From contig VGNW01000059.1 of the NCBI GenBank assembly GCA_016865955.1, positions 1-11,273 of the forward strand: a stretch of 11,273 nt of DNA, in the 5' to 3' direction. The position numbers were made by a program, and so were the translations under genes. The notes below the pieces were generated by a model that was given only the letters and a program-made list of their open reading frames with translations, had not been told where the DNA came from and did not search any database. Source of the stretch: Chloroflexota bacterium. GTDB lineage: Bacteria > Chloroflexota > Dehalococcoidia > SZUA-161. Shown here in pieces: positions 5,306 to 11,273 of this stretch (positions are counted from its first letter, which is position 1; every line of letters begins with the position of its first letter).

Positions 5306-5941
5306 CTAGCCTCTGGACTCAGTTTTCTGCCGCGGAGAACGCCACATGAACCAGTTGGCCACCCCGACGACCTTTTCTTCGTTAATGACTGAAAAACCGA
5401 AACGTTCGTAGAGGCGTACATTATCCAGTTTGTCAGTCTCGATGTAAGCTGCTGCTCCAAGTCTGTCAACGTGCTCACAAAAGTATTTCAGTAGCTGGCT
5501 CCCTATGCCCTGCCTTTGCCTCTCAGGCAGCACCGCAAATGGGCCGAAATGCCAGTGCGCTTTTCGGGGATGATTCCTGCCCCACTTAACCCTGCGAACG
5601 AACCACCCCCATAAGCTGCCCCGGATTTCCTTGAACATGTAGGGCAGCGATTTTATCAGCTCCGGGAGCGATAAGCGGCAATCCGGCCATTCCTCCATAC
5701 CCATGACGCCCACAATCTGCCCATTTTCTTTGGCCAGCACATATTGGCTGGGCATAACCTTTAAGGAAATTCGCCATATCGCTTTGTGGCGGCTTCTAAT
5801 TTTACCGAATACGGCTACATTGGAGGGATTGGTCAGGTATGCGTCGGTGAGCAGGTCGATGACGATGGGAATATCCTCCGGCCGCATTGGCTCTATGGCC
5901 ATCCCGCCCTTCTGGCCCTTGATACTCTCACTATCAGCCAT
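5306..5941 (-). CDS. GNAT-family N-acetyltransferase
   Basis: The 211-residue protein carries a GNAT core. Motif A is VLPERQRQGIGSQLL (137-151), the acetyl-CoA pyrophosphate-binding loop in the R/Q-x-x-G-x-G/A form. It is followed by IETDKLDNVRLYERFGF (167-183), the usual N-x-x-x-Y-x-x-x-GF end of the fold. The N-terminal part (from MAIEPMRPEDI, residue 14) is the first strand and helix. It would acetylate an amine using acetyl-CoA; the substrate cannot be told. ATG at 5941 has only a weak ribosome site, while ATG at 5902 (residue 14) has AGAAGGG 4 nt upstream and begins right at the domain, so the shorter 198-residue form is a serious alternative. It starts 68 bp after radA on the same strand and may be read through from it. 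Confidence 0.88.
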   Translation of the reverse strand: MADSESIKGQKGGMAIEPMRPEDIPIVIDLLTDAYLTNPSNVAVFGKIRSRHKAIWRISLKVMPSQYVLAKENGQIVGVMGMEEWPDCRLSLPELIKSLPYMFKEIRGSLWGWFVRRVKWGRNHPRKAHWHFGPFAVLPERQRQGIGSQLLKYFCEHVDRLGAAAYIETDKLDNVRLYERFGFSVINEEKVVGVANWFMWRSPRQKTESRG

Positions 5942-5989
5942 TGTATGAATACAGCTTTACCTGTTTCTGATAATACGCCGCCTGACGAA

Positions 5990-6013
5990 GGGCGCAAAGC
6001 CTTGCGCCCCTAC
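5990..6013 (-). repeat. GTAGGG-type palindrome overlapping the radA stop codon
   Basis: On the minus strand the element reads GTAGGGGCGCAA, a 4-nt loop, then TTGCGCCC. The 8-bp stem (5990-5997 with 6002-6009) is perfect and the TAG inside GTAGGG is the radA stop codon. TTCGTC follows on the minus strand, so there is only a poor T-run. It may act as a 3'-end hairpin or a weak terminator for radA. Confidence 0.7.
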
Positions 6014-7386
6014 TCGGCGGCCTCTTCTTTCATTAGACCCAGCCTCAGTGCCTGGGACAGCGAGGTTGCCGGAACGGGTTTTATCTCGCGGGGGATTTTA
6101 AGGTTGCTAGGCACCGGGGGCATGAGACAGGAGGTGAAGCCGAGCTTGGCTGCCTCAGCCATCCGCTTGTCCAGTTGAGATACTGCCCTCAGCTCTCCGC
6201 TCAGCCCTATCTCACCGATGGCGACCATATCGGGGTTAACTCTGGCGCTCTTGAAGCTGGAGGCGATAGCCAGCGCAATGCCTAAATCCGCCGCCGGCTC
6301 GTTCACCCTGATGCCGCCGGCGACGTTGGCTATGACATCCTGCGCGCCCAGAGCAAGCCTTGCCCTTTTGGTGAGCACAGCGGTTATCAGAAGCAGGCGG
6401 TTATAGTCAACACCGTTGGCATTGCGGCGGGGCATCCCGAAAATAGTGGGGCTGGTCAGCGCCTGTATCTCCACCAGAAGAGGTCGCGTGCCTTCGAGCG
6501 TGGGCACAATGACCGAGCCTACCGCGCCCTCGGAGCGTTGCGACAGAAAGACCTGCGAGGGATTGGCCACCTCGACCAGTCCCTGGTCTCTCATCTCGAA
6601 CACGCCCACCTCGTTGGTCGAGCCGAAGCGGTTCTTGGCGCCGCGCAGCAGCCTGTAAGAGCTGAAGCGTTCCCCTTCGAGATAGAGCACGACATCGACG
6701 ATGTGCTCCAGAGTATTGGGTCCGGCGATGGAGCCGTCCTTGGTGACATGTCCCACCAGAAATACGGGGATATTGCTGGACTTAGCCCAGCGCATCAATC
6801 TCAGTGTGCATTCCCGGACCTGCACGATGCTGCCAGCCGCCGAGGGCAAGTCGCTGGCATAGACCGTCTGAATAGAATCTATAATCACCAGCCTCGGCGC
6901 TATCTCGTTGCCGCGCTCGATGATATTCTCCAGCCCTGTCTCAGGAAAGAGGAAAAGCCCGTCGCCGCGCACACCCAGTCGGTCAGCCCGTATCTTTATC
7001 TGATGCACCGATTCCTCGCCCGAAACGTAGAGCACCCTGCCCAGGCGTTCGGCAGCCATCCCAGCTACCTCGAGCAGCAGCGTCGATTTGCCGATGCCGG
7101 GGTCTCCGCCGATTAAGACGACGGAGCCTTGAACTATCCCGCCGCCGAGCACGCGGTTGAACTCGGTCATGGGCAAGGTGAGGCGGGGTACGGAGGCGGC
7201 GGTGAGGTGAGCCAGCTCCTGAACCGGAGTGCCCGGGCTGAGGGACGCTTTCTTGGCTGCTGCAGCGGGGCTGATTGCTTTCTCGGCATAGGTATTCCAC
7301 TCGTTGCATTCGGGGCAGCGCCCTATCCACCTGGGGCTTTCGTTGCCGCAGCTCTGACAGATGAAAACTATCTTGGTGCGAGGCAT
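6010..7386 (-). CDS. radA: DNA repair protein RadA (Sms)
   Basis: The 458-residue protein matches full-length bacterial RadA, which drives branch migration and processing of recombination intermediates alongside RecA. In order it shows a four-Cys zinc finger (C10-x2-C13, C24-x2-C27), a RecA-like ATPase with Walker A GGDPGIGKST (93-102) and Walker B LVIIDSIQ (166-173), and the RadA-specific KNRFG motif (251-255). The C-terminal Lon-protease-like domain (about 280-458) includes NEPAADLGIALAIASS, which lacks the Lon catalytic Ser, as is normal in RadA. ATG at 7386 is preceded by AGGGGGAT with 8 nt spacing. A 123-bp repeat element begins only 16 bp upstream of the start codon, so its promoter must lie inside or beyond that element. 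The stop codon sits inside a palindromic repeat. Confidence 0.98.
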   Translation of the reverse strand: MPRTKIVFICQSCGNESPRWIGRCPECNEWNTYAEKAISPAAAAKKASLSPGTPVQELAHLTAASVPRLTLPMTEFNRVLGGGIVQGSVVLIGGDPGIGKSTLLLEVAGMAAERLGRVLYVSGEESVHQIKIRADRLGVRGDGLFLFPETGLENIIERGNEIAPRLVIIDSIQTVYASDLPSAAGSIVQVRECTLRLMRWAKSSNIPVFLVGHVTKDGSIAGPNTLEHIVDVVLYLEGERFSSYRLLRGAKNRFGSTNEVGVFEMRDQGLVEVANPSQVFLSQRSEGAVGSVIVPTLEGTRPLLVEIQALTSPTIFGMPRRNANGVDYNRLLLITAVLTKRARLALGAQDVIANVAGGIRVNEPAADLGIALAIASSFKSARVNPDMVAIGEIGLSGELRAVSQLDKRMAEAAKLGFTSCLMPPVPSNLKIPREIKPVPATSLSQALRLGLMKEEAAE

Positions 7387-7401
7387 GGCGTGGATCCCCC
7401 T

Positions 7402-7524
7402 ATGTCATTGCGAACGAAGCGAAGCAATCTCAGCGTCATTCATCTGCAAGCAGCTTTCAGTTCCCCACCCCACCAGATTGCCACGTCGTCCTTCTCATTC
7501 GGGAAGGACTCCTCGCAATGACAT
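7402..7524. repeat. MITE-like element, 123 bp with 12-bp inverted ends
   Basis: ATGTCATTGCGA (7402-7413) and TCGCAATGACAT (7513-7524) are exact inverted repeats bounding a 123-bp segment. Inside are an imperfect repeat (GCGAACGAAGCGAAGC), an inner inverted pair AGCAATCT/AGATTGC, and GTCCTTC (7488-7494) pairing with GAAGGAC (7503-7509). The ends resemble the CATTGCGA...TCGCAATGACA repeats that I recall as abundant in many bacterial genomes. There is no transposase, so if mobile it would depend on one elsewhere. No clear target duplication is seen. Confidence 0.65.
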
Positions 7525-7552
7525 TAAATATTATAACTTATCTTTTGCGTGC

Positions 7553-7607
7553 AAAAAGGGGAGCCCCTGCCAAGCGGTTAATAACTTATTTCAGGGCTCC
7601 CCTTTGC
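7553..7607 (-). terminator. Rho-independent terminator of the reductase/VOC unit
   Basis: AAAGGGGAGCCC (7555-7566) and GGGCTCCCCTTT (7594-7605) form a perfect 12-bp stem with a 27-nt loop. On the minus strand the 3' arm runs into TTTTT. It begins 27 nt past the stop codon of the VOC gene. The long loop is unusual but the stem and T-run are strong. Confidence 0.75.
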
Positions 7608-7632
7608 AGTCTTTTATGCAGAAGTCGCTGTT

Positions 7633-8127
7633 CTAGCCTCCCTCAGCCAGCTTCTTCATAATCCTGTCGCGTACATCCTTCTGCACCAGCTCGACTCTGA
7701 AGCCGTTGGTCTTCGCAGGGTCGAAGTGCGCAAAAGCCATGATGCCCACCATCTTGAGATGACAAATCATCTTCAGCCCCTGCGCCTTGGCGTTAGCCAC
7801 TTCCTTCTCCAGGTCTTCGACCTCGAAGCCGATGTGGTGGACGCCCTCGCCGTACTTCTCGAGGAAGTCGGTGTAGATGCACGCGCCCTTCACCACCTGT
7901 ACCAGCTCCAGCCTCACCGGCCCCATGTGGGCGAAGGTCACCTTCATGGTATAGGGGCAGGGCTTGCCCTTGTATATCACATCGGGCGGCAAATCATGCT
8001 GTGCGATTTCCTCGAACTTCAAGCCGAACGCCTTGGTGTAGAAGGCAACAGCCTTCTCGATGTTCTTTACCACCACGGCAAGATGGTCCACCTTCAATTT
8101 TTCAGTGCCCAGCTTTAGTACTGCCAT
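7633..8127 (-). CDS. VOC-fold protein (glyoxalase / methylmalonyl-CoA epimerase-like)
   Basis: The 164-residue protein has two beta-alpha-beta-beta-beta modules of the vicinal oxygen chelate superfamily. Module 1 starts KVDHLAVVVKNIEKAVAFY (12-30) and ends VRLELVQ (71-77). Module 2 starts GVHHIGFEVEDLEKEV (95-110) and ends GFRVELVQ (142-149). Candidate metal ligands are H15, E74, H97 or H98, and E146, the usual His-Glu/Gln-His-Glu set. Methylmalonyl-CoA epimerases have this arrangement and similar length, but no mutase is nearby, so lyase, isomerase or dioxygenase-like chemistry is also possible. AAGGAGGA lies 8 nt before the ATG. It starts 58 bp after the enoate reductase on the same strand and is followed by a terminator, so the two are probably one operon, and the VOC protein may act on the substrate or product of the reductase. 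Confidence 0.88.
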   Translation of the reverse strand: MAVLKLGTEKLKVDHLAVVVKNIEKAVAFYTKAFGLKFEEIAQHDLPPDVIYKGKPCPYTMKVTFAHMGPVRLELVQVVKGACIYTDFLEKYGEGVHHIGFEVEDLEKEVANAKAQGLKMICHLKMVGIMAFAHFDPAKTNGFRVELVQKDVRDRIMKKLAEGG

Positions 8128-8185
8128 GCGTCACTTTCCTCCTTACAACTTCTAAAGTTAATTTTGTAAATCCTCTTTCAGCCCC

Positions 8186-10159
8186 TTATATCTCGCTGGC
8201 GGCGAGCCAGCCCTCGTTTATGGCCTCCAGTATTGTCCTGGGCTCTACACAGTCGCCCACTACCTTAACCTCGACGCCCGTTCCTTCTAGCGCTGCTTTA
8301 AGCTCGTTGTTCGGTATTGAACCTGCGGCAAGGACGATGGTATCGGCGGGGAAGTTCTTCATGGCGTCAGCTGCGATCTCCGCCATCGAGGTGATGCCGC
8401 CGCGCACGTGGACACGCACTCCGTCGTCGACAGCCTGCTGGTACTGTACGCCGGTGAGCATGCGTACGCCCTTGTTTCTCAACCTGTCGACCAGCAGCAT
8501 CCTCATATCGGGGTTCATCTTGTTTGCCATGAACTGGCTTCTGCGGGCGATGGTCACCTGCTTGCCCTGGTCGGCGAGGTACTCGGCAGTCTCGCACCCC
8601 ACGAGGTCGCCGCCTACTATAAACACCTTGTCTCCCACCTTGGCTTTGCCCAGCAGGACATCATCAGCGGTGACCACGTTCTTCAGCGTGTCAATGCCCG
8701 GTATGTCCTCGGCGGTGGGAATTAATGATTTTACGCCGGCGGCGATGATGACCACATCGGGTTTGCCTTTCTTGACCTCTTCAAGGGTAAGCGCCTTGCC
8801 CAGTTCTACCTTGACATTAGCTTTCTTGACCTGGTTAATCATGTAAGCGGCAAGGGCAGCGATATCCTTTTTGTGAGGGGGAATGGCAGCCAGAATCAGT
8901 TGCCCTCCCAGCTTCTTGTTCTTTTCATAGAGGGTAACCTTGTGACCTCTCAGTGCCGCTACTCGGGCTGCCTCCATGCCCGCAGGACCTCCGCCGGCAA
9001 TGAATACCTTCTTGGGTTTGGCCGCTTTTTTGATTTCGTATTCCTTTTCTTTGCCAAGAGCGGGATTCACCACACAAATCACACCTTCGCCCCAGGATAG
9101 GGTCTCGATACAGTGGTTGCAGCGGAGACAGGGGCGAATGTCTTTCTCTCTGCCGCGGGCTATCTTGTTCGGCAGGTCAGAGTCAGCCTGTAGTGCCCTG
9201 CCCATAGCGACGAAGTCCAGTTTGCCCTGCTTGAGAGCACCTTCGCCTATCTCGGGGCTGATGGATGCTGCAGCGATAACAGGTACGCTGACCGCTTTCT
9301 TGACCTGTGCCACCAGGTCGATATTGGGTGCCCAGCCATGTGCCTCTGTGGGACTCATCGTAAAGTACTGCCAGGCGTAATCATAAAAGCCGCCCTGTGA
9401 GAAGTGAATGGCATCGGCGCCGGCAGCCGCGAACATGGGCGCATGAACCAAGGTGTCCTGAAGGGTAACGCCGTACTCAGCTACTTTAGCGCCTTTGACA
9501 TAGTAGATTTCGTATATGCTGGTGCGGCACCACAGAGGGAAGTTCTTGCCCACTTCCTTTCGCACTGCTCTCAGCGTATCGCACATGAAGCGAGCCCTGT
9601 TCTCCACGCTGCCGCCGTACTTGTTCTTCAGCGTGTTCCAGACGCGGGAGCGGAACTGAGTTTGCCCATTGATATTGGCGCCGTGGATTTCGATTGCGTC
9701 GAAGCCCGCCGCCTTGGCTCTCCGTGCTCCCTCGACGAATTTCTGGATTTTATATTGAATCTCGTCTATCGTTAGCTCTTTGGGCAGTTGGGCGCCCATA
9801 ACGGGTCTCTGCTCCCCTGTCGCCCAGATGGCGCCATGGTAGATTTGCAGACAAGCCTTAGCTCCGGCTTTTCTTATGGTGTCAGCGAGCTTCTTCAGTC
9901 CGGGGATGTATTTGTCGTCGTCAATGTTCAGACCGAAGGGGAGTCCTGCTGCTCCGGCAGTGTCGACATTGGCATTCTCCACGATGATGAGTCCGGCGCC
10001 ACCCCTGGCGCGCGCCTCGTGGTAGCCCAGCATACGGTCGGAGACCTCGCCACCGACACAGACATTGGTACCCATAGGGGGATAGACGATGCGGTTCTTA
10101 AGCTGGAGCGTCCCGATGCGTCCCGGGGAAAATAACCTTTCATACTGCGCTTTTGCCAT
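8186..10159 (-). CDS. Fe-S/FMN/FAD enoate reductase (2,4-dienoyl-CoA reductase / 2-enoate reductase family)
   Basis: The 657-residue protein has the complete three-part architecture. Residues 1-335 form an old-yellow-enzyme TIM barrel (FMN), with LFSPGRIG, LQIYHGA (104-110), IEIHGAN (156-162) and YGGSVENRARF (181-191). A 4Fe-4S site follows: C344-x2-C347-x2-C350-x11-C362. Then comes an FAD/NAD(P)H module with VFIAGGGPAG (385-394), VFIVGGDLVG (512-521) and the FAD closing motif VVGDCVEP (633-640). Such enzymes pass electrons from NAD(P)H through FAD, Fe-S and FMN to reduce an activated C=C bond in an enoyl-CoA, enoate or bile-acid-type substrate. Several normally conserved barrel residues differ: the Tyr of the HGAHGY motif is Asn (N164), and the N-x-R-x-D before YGGS reads NTLKN. 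This suggests an unusual substrate. AGGAGGG precedes the ATG, and a promoter lies about 200 bp upstream. Confidence 0.93.
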   Translation of the reverse strand: MAKAQYERLFSPGRIGTLQLKNRIVYPPMGTNVCVGGEVSDRMLGYHEARARGGAGLIIVENANVDTAGAAGLPFGLNIDDDKYIPGLKKLADTIRKAGAKACLQIYHGAIWATGEQRPVMGAQLPKELTIDEIQYKIQKFVEGARRAKAAGFDAIEIHGANINGQTQFRSRVWNTLKNKYGGSVENRARFMCDTLRAVRKEVGKNFPLWCRTSIYEIYYVKGAKVAEYGVTLQDTLVHAPMFAAAGADAIHFSQGGFYDYAWQYFTMSPTEAHGWAPNIDLVAQVKKAVSVPVIAAASISPEIGEGALKQGKLDFVAMGRALQADSDLPNKIARGREKDIRPCLRCNHCIETLSWGEGVICVVNPALGKEKEYEIKKAAKPKKVFIAGGGPAGMEAARVAALRGHKVTLYEKNKKLGGQLILAAIPPHKKDIAALAAYMINQVKKANVKVELGKALTLEEVKKGKPDVVIIAAGVKSLIPTAEDIPGIDTLKNVVTADDVLLGKAKVGDKVFIVGGDLVGCETAEYLADQGKQVTIARRSQFMANKMNPDMRMLLVDRLRNKGVRMLTGVQYQQAVDDGVRVHVRGGITSMAEIAADAMKNFPADTIVLAAGSIPNNELKAALEGTGVEVKVVGDCVEPRTILEAINEGWLAASEI

Positions 10160-10355
10160 TTGCCCTCCTTTTCGATAGTATTTTTGAGAAGATTTACTAT
10201 TGCACTAAGGACATCTGCGTCTGCAGAAAGCTGGCAATCTACCGGAATCTCTGGCATCTGAGAGCCTCTGCAGGAAACCGCTGGTCGCTGAAAAGGGGAA
10301 AAACACTGAGATTTGAGGATTTACGGGGGGTGTCACTTGCGAGCATAGTGGAAGC
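10160..10355 (-). other. Long untranslated leader of the reductase gene
   Basis: From the predicted promoter to the ATG there are about 190 nt. The minus strand ends in AAAAGGAGGGCAA just before the start codon. I see no riboswitch consensus, no strong stem-loop and no T-run. An out-of-frame reading frame from ATG at 10257 crosses into the reductase gene and looks spurious. The stretch 10385-10441 between the promoter and the fabF stop contains no convincing terminator. Confidence 0.4.
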
Positions 10356-10384
10356 ATACTAGCCCATCTTGAAAAAGTTGTCAA
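10356..10384 (-). promoter_or_regulatory. Sigma-70-type promoter for the reductase/VOC operon
   Basis: On the minus strand, a perfect -35 TTGACA (10384-10379) is followed after 17 bp by TAGTAT (10361-10356), a four-of-six match to the -10 consensus. Transcription would start near 10349 and read the reductase and VOC genes. It also separates this operon from fabF, whose stop codon is at 10442. Confidence 0.6.
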
Positions 10385-10441
10385 TAGTTATGGGAGAGGG
10401 TCAAACCTCCGCTACGAATTCAATTTCGTTTTTGTTTCGGG

Positions 10442-11273
10442 CTACCCTTCGTATTTCCTGAACACCAGGCAGGCGTTCTGACCGCCGAAACCGAAGCTGT
10501 TGGAGAGGGCAGTCCTCACATCCTTCTTCCTGGCTGTGTTGGGCACGTAGTCCAGGTCGCAGTCAGGGTCGGGGAACTCGTAGTTTATAGTGGGATGGAT
10601 TATCCCCTCTGTTATCGTCTTGATGCAGGCTACGGCTTCCACAGCGCCGGAGCCGCCTAGCAGGTGCCCGATCATGGATTTGGTTGAGCTTATCGGGATG
10701 CGGCGGGCGTAATCCCCGAATACGGTCTTAATCGCAATAGTCTCCACGGCATCGTTGAGCGGCGTCGATGTGCCGTGGGCATTGATGTATTCTATCTCTT
10801 CGGGCGACAAGCCCGCGTCCTGGATTGCCCAGCGCATGGCGCGCACGGCACCGGCGCCGTTGTCGTGCGGGGCTACTATATGATAGGCGTCCGAGGACAC
10901 ACCCACGCCGGCGATTTCCGCATAAATCCGGGCTTCGCGAGCCAGTGCATGCTCCAGACTTTCGAGTATCAGTACGGCCGCACCCTCGGCAGGGATGAAG
11001 CCGTCGCGTTTGGCGTCGAAGGGACGGCTGGCTTTGGTCGGCTCATCGTTTCTGGTGGTCAGCGCCTTCATCACGCAGAACCCTGCTACACCTGTGGGTG
11101 TTATCGCTGCCTCGCTGCCTCCTGCCAGCATTACCTCGGCTTTTCCGAGCCTTATCACCTCGACAGCCTCTCCGATAGCCTGAGTTGCAGCGGCACAGGC
11201 GGTGGTTATAGTGGAGGAGAACCCCGTGAGGCCGAAGATGAGGCTGACCTGTCCTGCCGCCATGTTGGGCAGG
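10442..11273 (-). CDS. fabF: Beta-ketoacyl-ACP synthase II, C-terminal part (5' end cut by window edge)
   Basis: The frame is open from the right edge, where it reads LPN before MAAGQVS, to TAG at 10442, giving about 277 codons; roughly the first third of the usual 410-residue protein lies outside the window. The thiolase-fold catalytic set is visible: the nucleophilic Cys in TACAAAT (codon at 11195-11197), the first His in NAHGTSTPLND, and Lys and the second His in STKSMIGHLLGGSGAVEA. The C-terminal SNSFGFGGQNACLVF is also typical. FabF condenses malonyl-ACP with acyl-ACP to extend fatty acids. In many bacteria it lies next to acpP and fabG, which would be to the right of this window. The gene looks intact as far as seen, with family-typical active site. 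A polyketide KS is much less likely given the sequence. Confidence 0.95.
   Translation of the reverse strand, partial: LPNMAAGQVSLIFGLTGFSSTITTACAAATQAIGEAVEVIRLGKAEVMLAGGSEAAITPTGVAGFCVMKALTTRNDEPTKASRPFDAKRDGFIPAEGAAVLILESLEHALAREARIYAEIAGVGVSSDAYHIVAPHDNGAGAVRAMRWAIQDAGLSPEEIEYINAHGTSTPLNDAVETIAIKTVFGDYARRIPISSTKSMIGHLLGGSGAVEAVACIKTITEGIIHPTINYEFPDPDCDLDYVPNTARKKDVRTALSNSFGFGGQNACLVFRKYEG

Noticed and set aside
6538..7116. Plus-strand open frame of 192 codons inside radA
   Set aside because: radA on the opposite strand is unmistakable over this stretch; the antisense product shows no family motif.
8001..8846. Plus-strand open frame of 281 codons opposite the VOC and reductase genes
   Set aside because: It spans the gap between two real minus-strand genes and encodes a low-complexity Ser/Thr/Pro-rich product, typical of an antisense shadow.
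9928..10257. Minus-strand frame whose first 33 residues look protein-like (ADVLSAIVNLLKNTIEKEGK)
   Set aside because: The opening helix is suggestive of a leader peptide or gene remnant, but the frame runs on out of frame through the reductase start, there is no ribosome site at 10257, and the rest is a shadow. Kept only as part of the leader.

Overview
This window reads as bacterial chromosome of moderate to high GC, most likely from an anaerobic, fatty-acid- or aromatic-acid-using lineage. Several things fit an uncultured Chloroflexota (Dehalococcoidia-like) genome: multiple crotonase paralogues of the F-x-KRG-x-x-P(D/E) type, an Fe-S flavoenzyme of the 2-enoate/2,4-dienoyl-CoA reductase architecture, and many short palindromic repeats beginning GTAGGG. 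The taxonomic guess is inference from remembered families, not from a search, and a deltaproteobacterial or clostridial source is not excluded. There are no RNA genes, CRISPR arrays, transposases or phage genes that I can see.

Layout from left to right. (1) 1-1049, minus strand: an integral-membrane acyltransferase-3 gene whose last codons run off the left edge. (2) 1069-1098: a good sigma-70-like promoter firing rightwards. (3) 1155-3800, plus strand: three consecutive enoyl-CoA hydratase/isomerase (crotonase) genes, each with its own Shine-Dalgarno and starting with GTG, TTG and ATG. They are separated by about 100-140 bp spacers filled with different small repeats. (4) 3801-4369: a repeat-rich spacer that hides a 52-codon membrane microprotein gene (3947-4105, TTG start). 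It is followed by a palindrome plus T-run that looks like a terminator and by more stem-loop repeats. (5) 4370-7386, minus strand: radA (DNA repair), then a GNAT acetyltransferase, then a SAM-dependent methyltransferase. (6) 7402-7524: a 123-bp element with 12-bp inverted ends just upstream of radA. (7) 7553-10384, minus strand: a two-gene transcription unit (Fe-S/FMN/FAD enoate reductase, then a VOC-fold protein) with a recognisable promoter at one end and a terminator at the other. (8) 10442-11273, minus strand: the C-terminal two thirds of a beta-ketoacyl-ACP synthase II (fabF), cut by the right edge.

Functionally, the crotonase array and the reductase/VOC unit both look like acyl-CoA or enoate chemistry: hydration, isomerisation or C-C cleavage in the first, and reduction of an activated C=C bond in the second. 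They are not adjacent and no CoA ligase, thiolase or acyl-CoA dehydrogenase is present, so no pathway can be named. RadA and FabF are housekeeping genes. The most unusual content is the set of stem-loop repeats with a constant GTAGGG head but different, fully self-complementary stems, one of which abuts the radA stop codon and another of which supplies a terminator. Other points of interest are the small membrane protein and the non-standard active-site residues in the crotonases and the enoate reductase.
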